A DNA stretch of 64,000 nucleotides from Lepidurus packardi (lineage: Eukaryota > Arthropoda > Branchiopoda > Notostraca > Triopsidae). The notes under the pieces were generated by a model. That model was given only the letters and a program-made list of their open reading frames with translations. It did not search any database and was not told the DNA's origin. How positions within the stretch are numbered: position 1 is the first letter of the stretch; every line of letters begins with the position of its first letter. This document shows, piece by piece, positions 63,606 to 64,000 of this stretch. The stretch spans positions 529,501-593,500 of the forward strand of contig JAKZAN010000003.1 in assembly GCA_023053545.1 (NCBI GenBank), read 5' to 3'. Made by a program: the position numbers and the translations under genes.

Positions 63606-64000
63606 TGAAACTTCATCGATGGTCCTTGCTGACTGGGGAGGGTGTAAGGGTGGTGTTCCAGAGACCCCTTTCTCCCTTACTATTTTTAATCTACGTCAAT
63701 GGTTGTTTCAGCACTATCAAACGCAAGAAAATTGACCTCGAGGGCTATGCGGATGATACTATCCTAACCATCTCCAGCAAATCTAGCGAACAAAATGTTA
63801 AGCTTTTATTCCGGAATATCAACGCGCTCAAAAAGTGGGGTATACGCCTGAACCTTAAATTTGCCAAAGAAAAAAATGAATTAACTCATTTTCACCGTAA
63901 AGATTCAGCAGAGGATGCTCCTCTGACTTGGGGACAAACTACCATCTAACCAAAAAAATCGGTTCGCTATCTGGGACTTTATTTTGATAAAAAGTTACGG
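63606..64000 (+). pseudogene. LINE-F fragment: RT palm, plus strand
   Basis: Plus-strand LINE RT cut by the window edge. It shows a damaged GVPQ box, then RPLSPLLFLIYVNGCF, GYADDTILTISSKSSEQNV (catalytic ADD) and KEKNELTHFHRKDSAEDAPL, followed by a stop and SVRYLGLYFDKKL. It belongs to the same broad family as LINE-A, C, D and E, but lies in the opposite orientation. The 5' boundary is at the Gypsy-4 junction. Confidence 0.8.

Noticed and set aside
1-64000. CRISPR arrays, tRNA genes, bacterial operons
   Set aside because: No regularly spaced repeats, no tRNA-like cloverleaf noticed, and spliced genes with animal TEs exclude a prokaryotic source.

Overview
The window is animal genomic DNA made almost wholly of transposable elements (TEs). 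I see no host protein gene I can defend. Spliced transposon genes with roughly 50-70 bp introns, an R2 retrotransposon joined to 28S rDNA, BEL/Pao, Ty3/Gypsy, Copia, PIF/Harbinger, P-element (THAP), hAT and several APE-type LINEs together suggest an arthropod. A crustacean is plausible, but the species cannot be read from the sequence. Nearly every coding element is broken by frameshifts, stops or internal deletions, and many sit inside one another.

Layout. 1-600: repeat U and a LINE-B 3' fragment. 607-5390: nearly complete LINE-A (minus strand; gag-like ORF1, then endonuclease/RT ORF2). 5600-7474: mosaic of an R2-like fragment, a LINE linker and a BEL/Pao RNase H/integrase fragment. 7474-9812: two R2 fragments, the second ending in a recognisable HDV-like self-cleaving ribozyme. 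9831-10600: antisense 28S rRNA fragment broken at the R2 target site, with a fold-back at its far end. 10619-11330: repeat U with a gag remnant. 11334-11795: 3' end of a hAT element. 11796-15390: a diverged non-coding duplication. 15955-19316: PIF/Harbinger element 1 with 350-bp terminal inverted repeats (TIRs), a transposase and a five-exon MADF gene. 19320-22040: mostly unassigned. 22042-25200: a young, internally deleted Gypsy element with matching LTRs. 25355-30176: LINE-C.

31277-46549: a BEL/Pao element inserted into a second copy of repeat U with a GTAAC target duplication. It carries a 1.1-kb duplication around a truncated Copia. Its right LTR is split by a LINE-D/LINE-E chimera and a Gypsy fragment. 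46555-47990: the rest of repeat U and LINE-B. 48014-50830: Gypsy-3 with a primer-binding site and LTR. 50831-56389: a P-element split by a solo LTR and by PIF/Harbinger element 2. 57107-57735: R2 fragments ending in long palindromes. 57736-60430: 5' half of a second BEL/Pao. 61005-63600: Gypsy-4. 63606-64000: a plus-strand LINE fragment.

Three general features stand out. Most retroelements lie on the minus strand, as in unidirectional TE-trap (piRNA-cluster-like) loci. Short near-perfect palindromes sit at several junctions, some growing out of natural hairpins, which suggests fold-back synthesis at broken ends. The LINEs share a 3' hairpin at exactly the same distance from the poly(A) tail. 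Claims rest on reading the sequence by eye; no alignment or database search was run.
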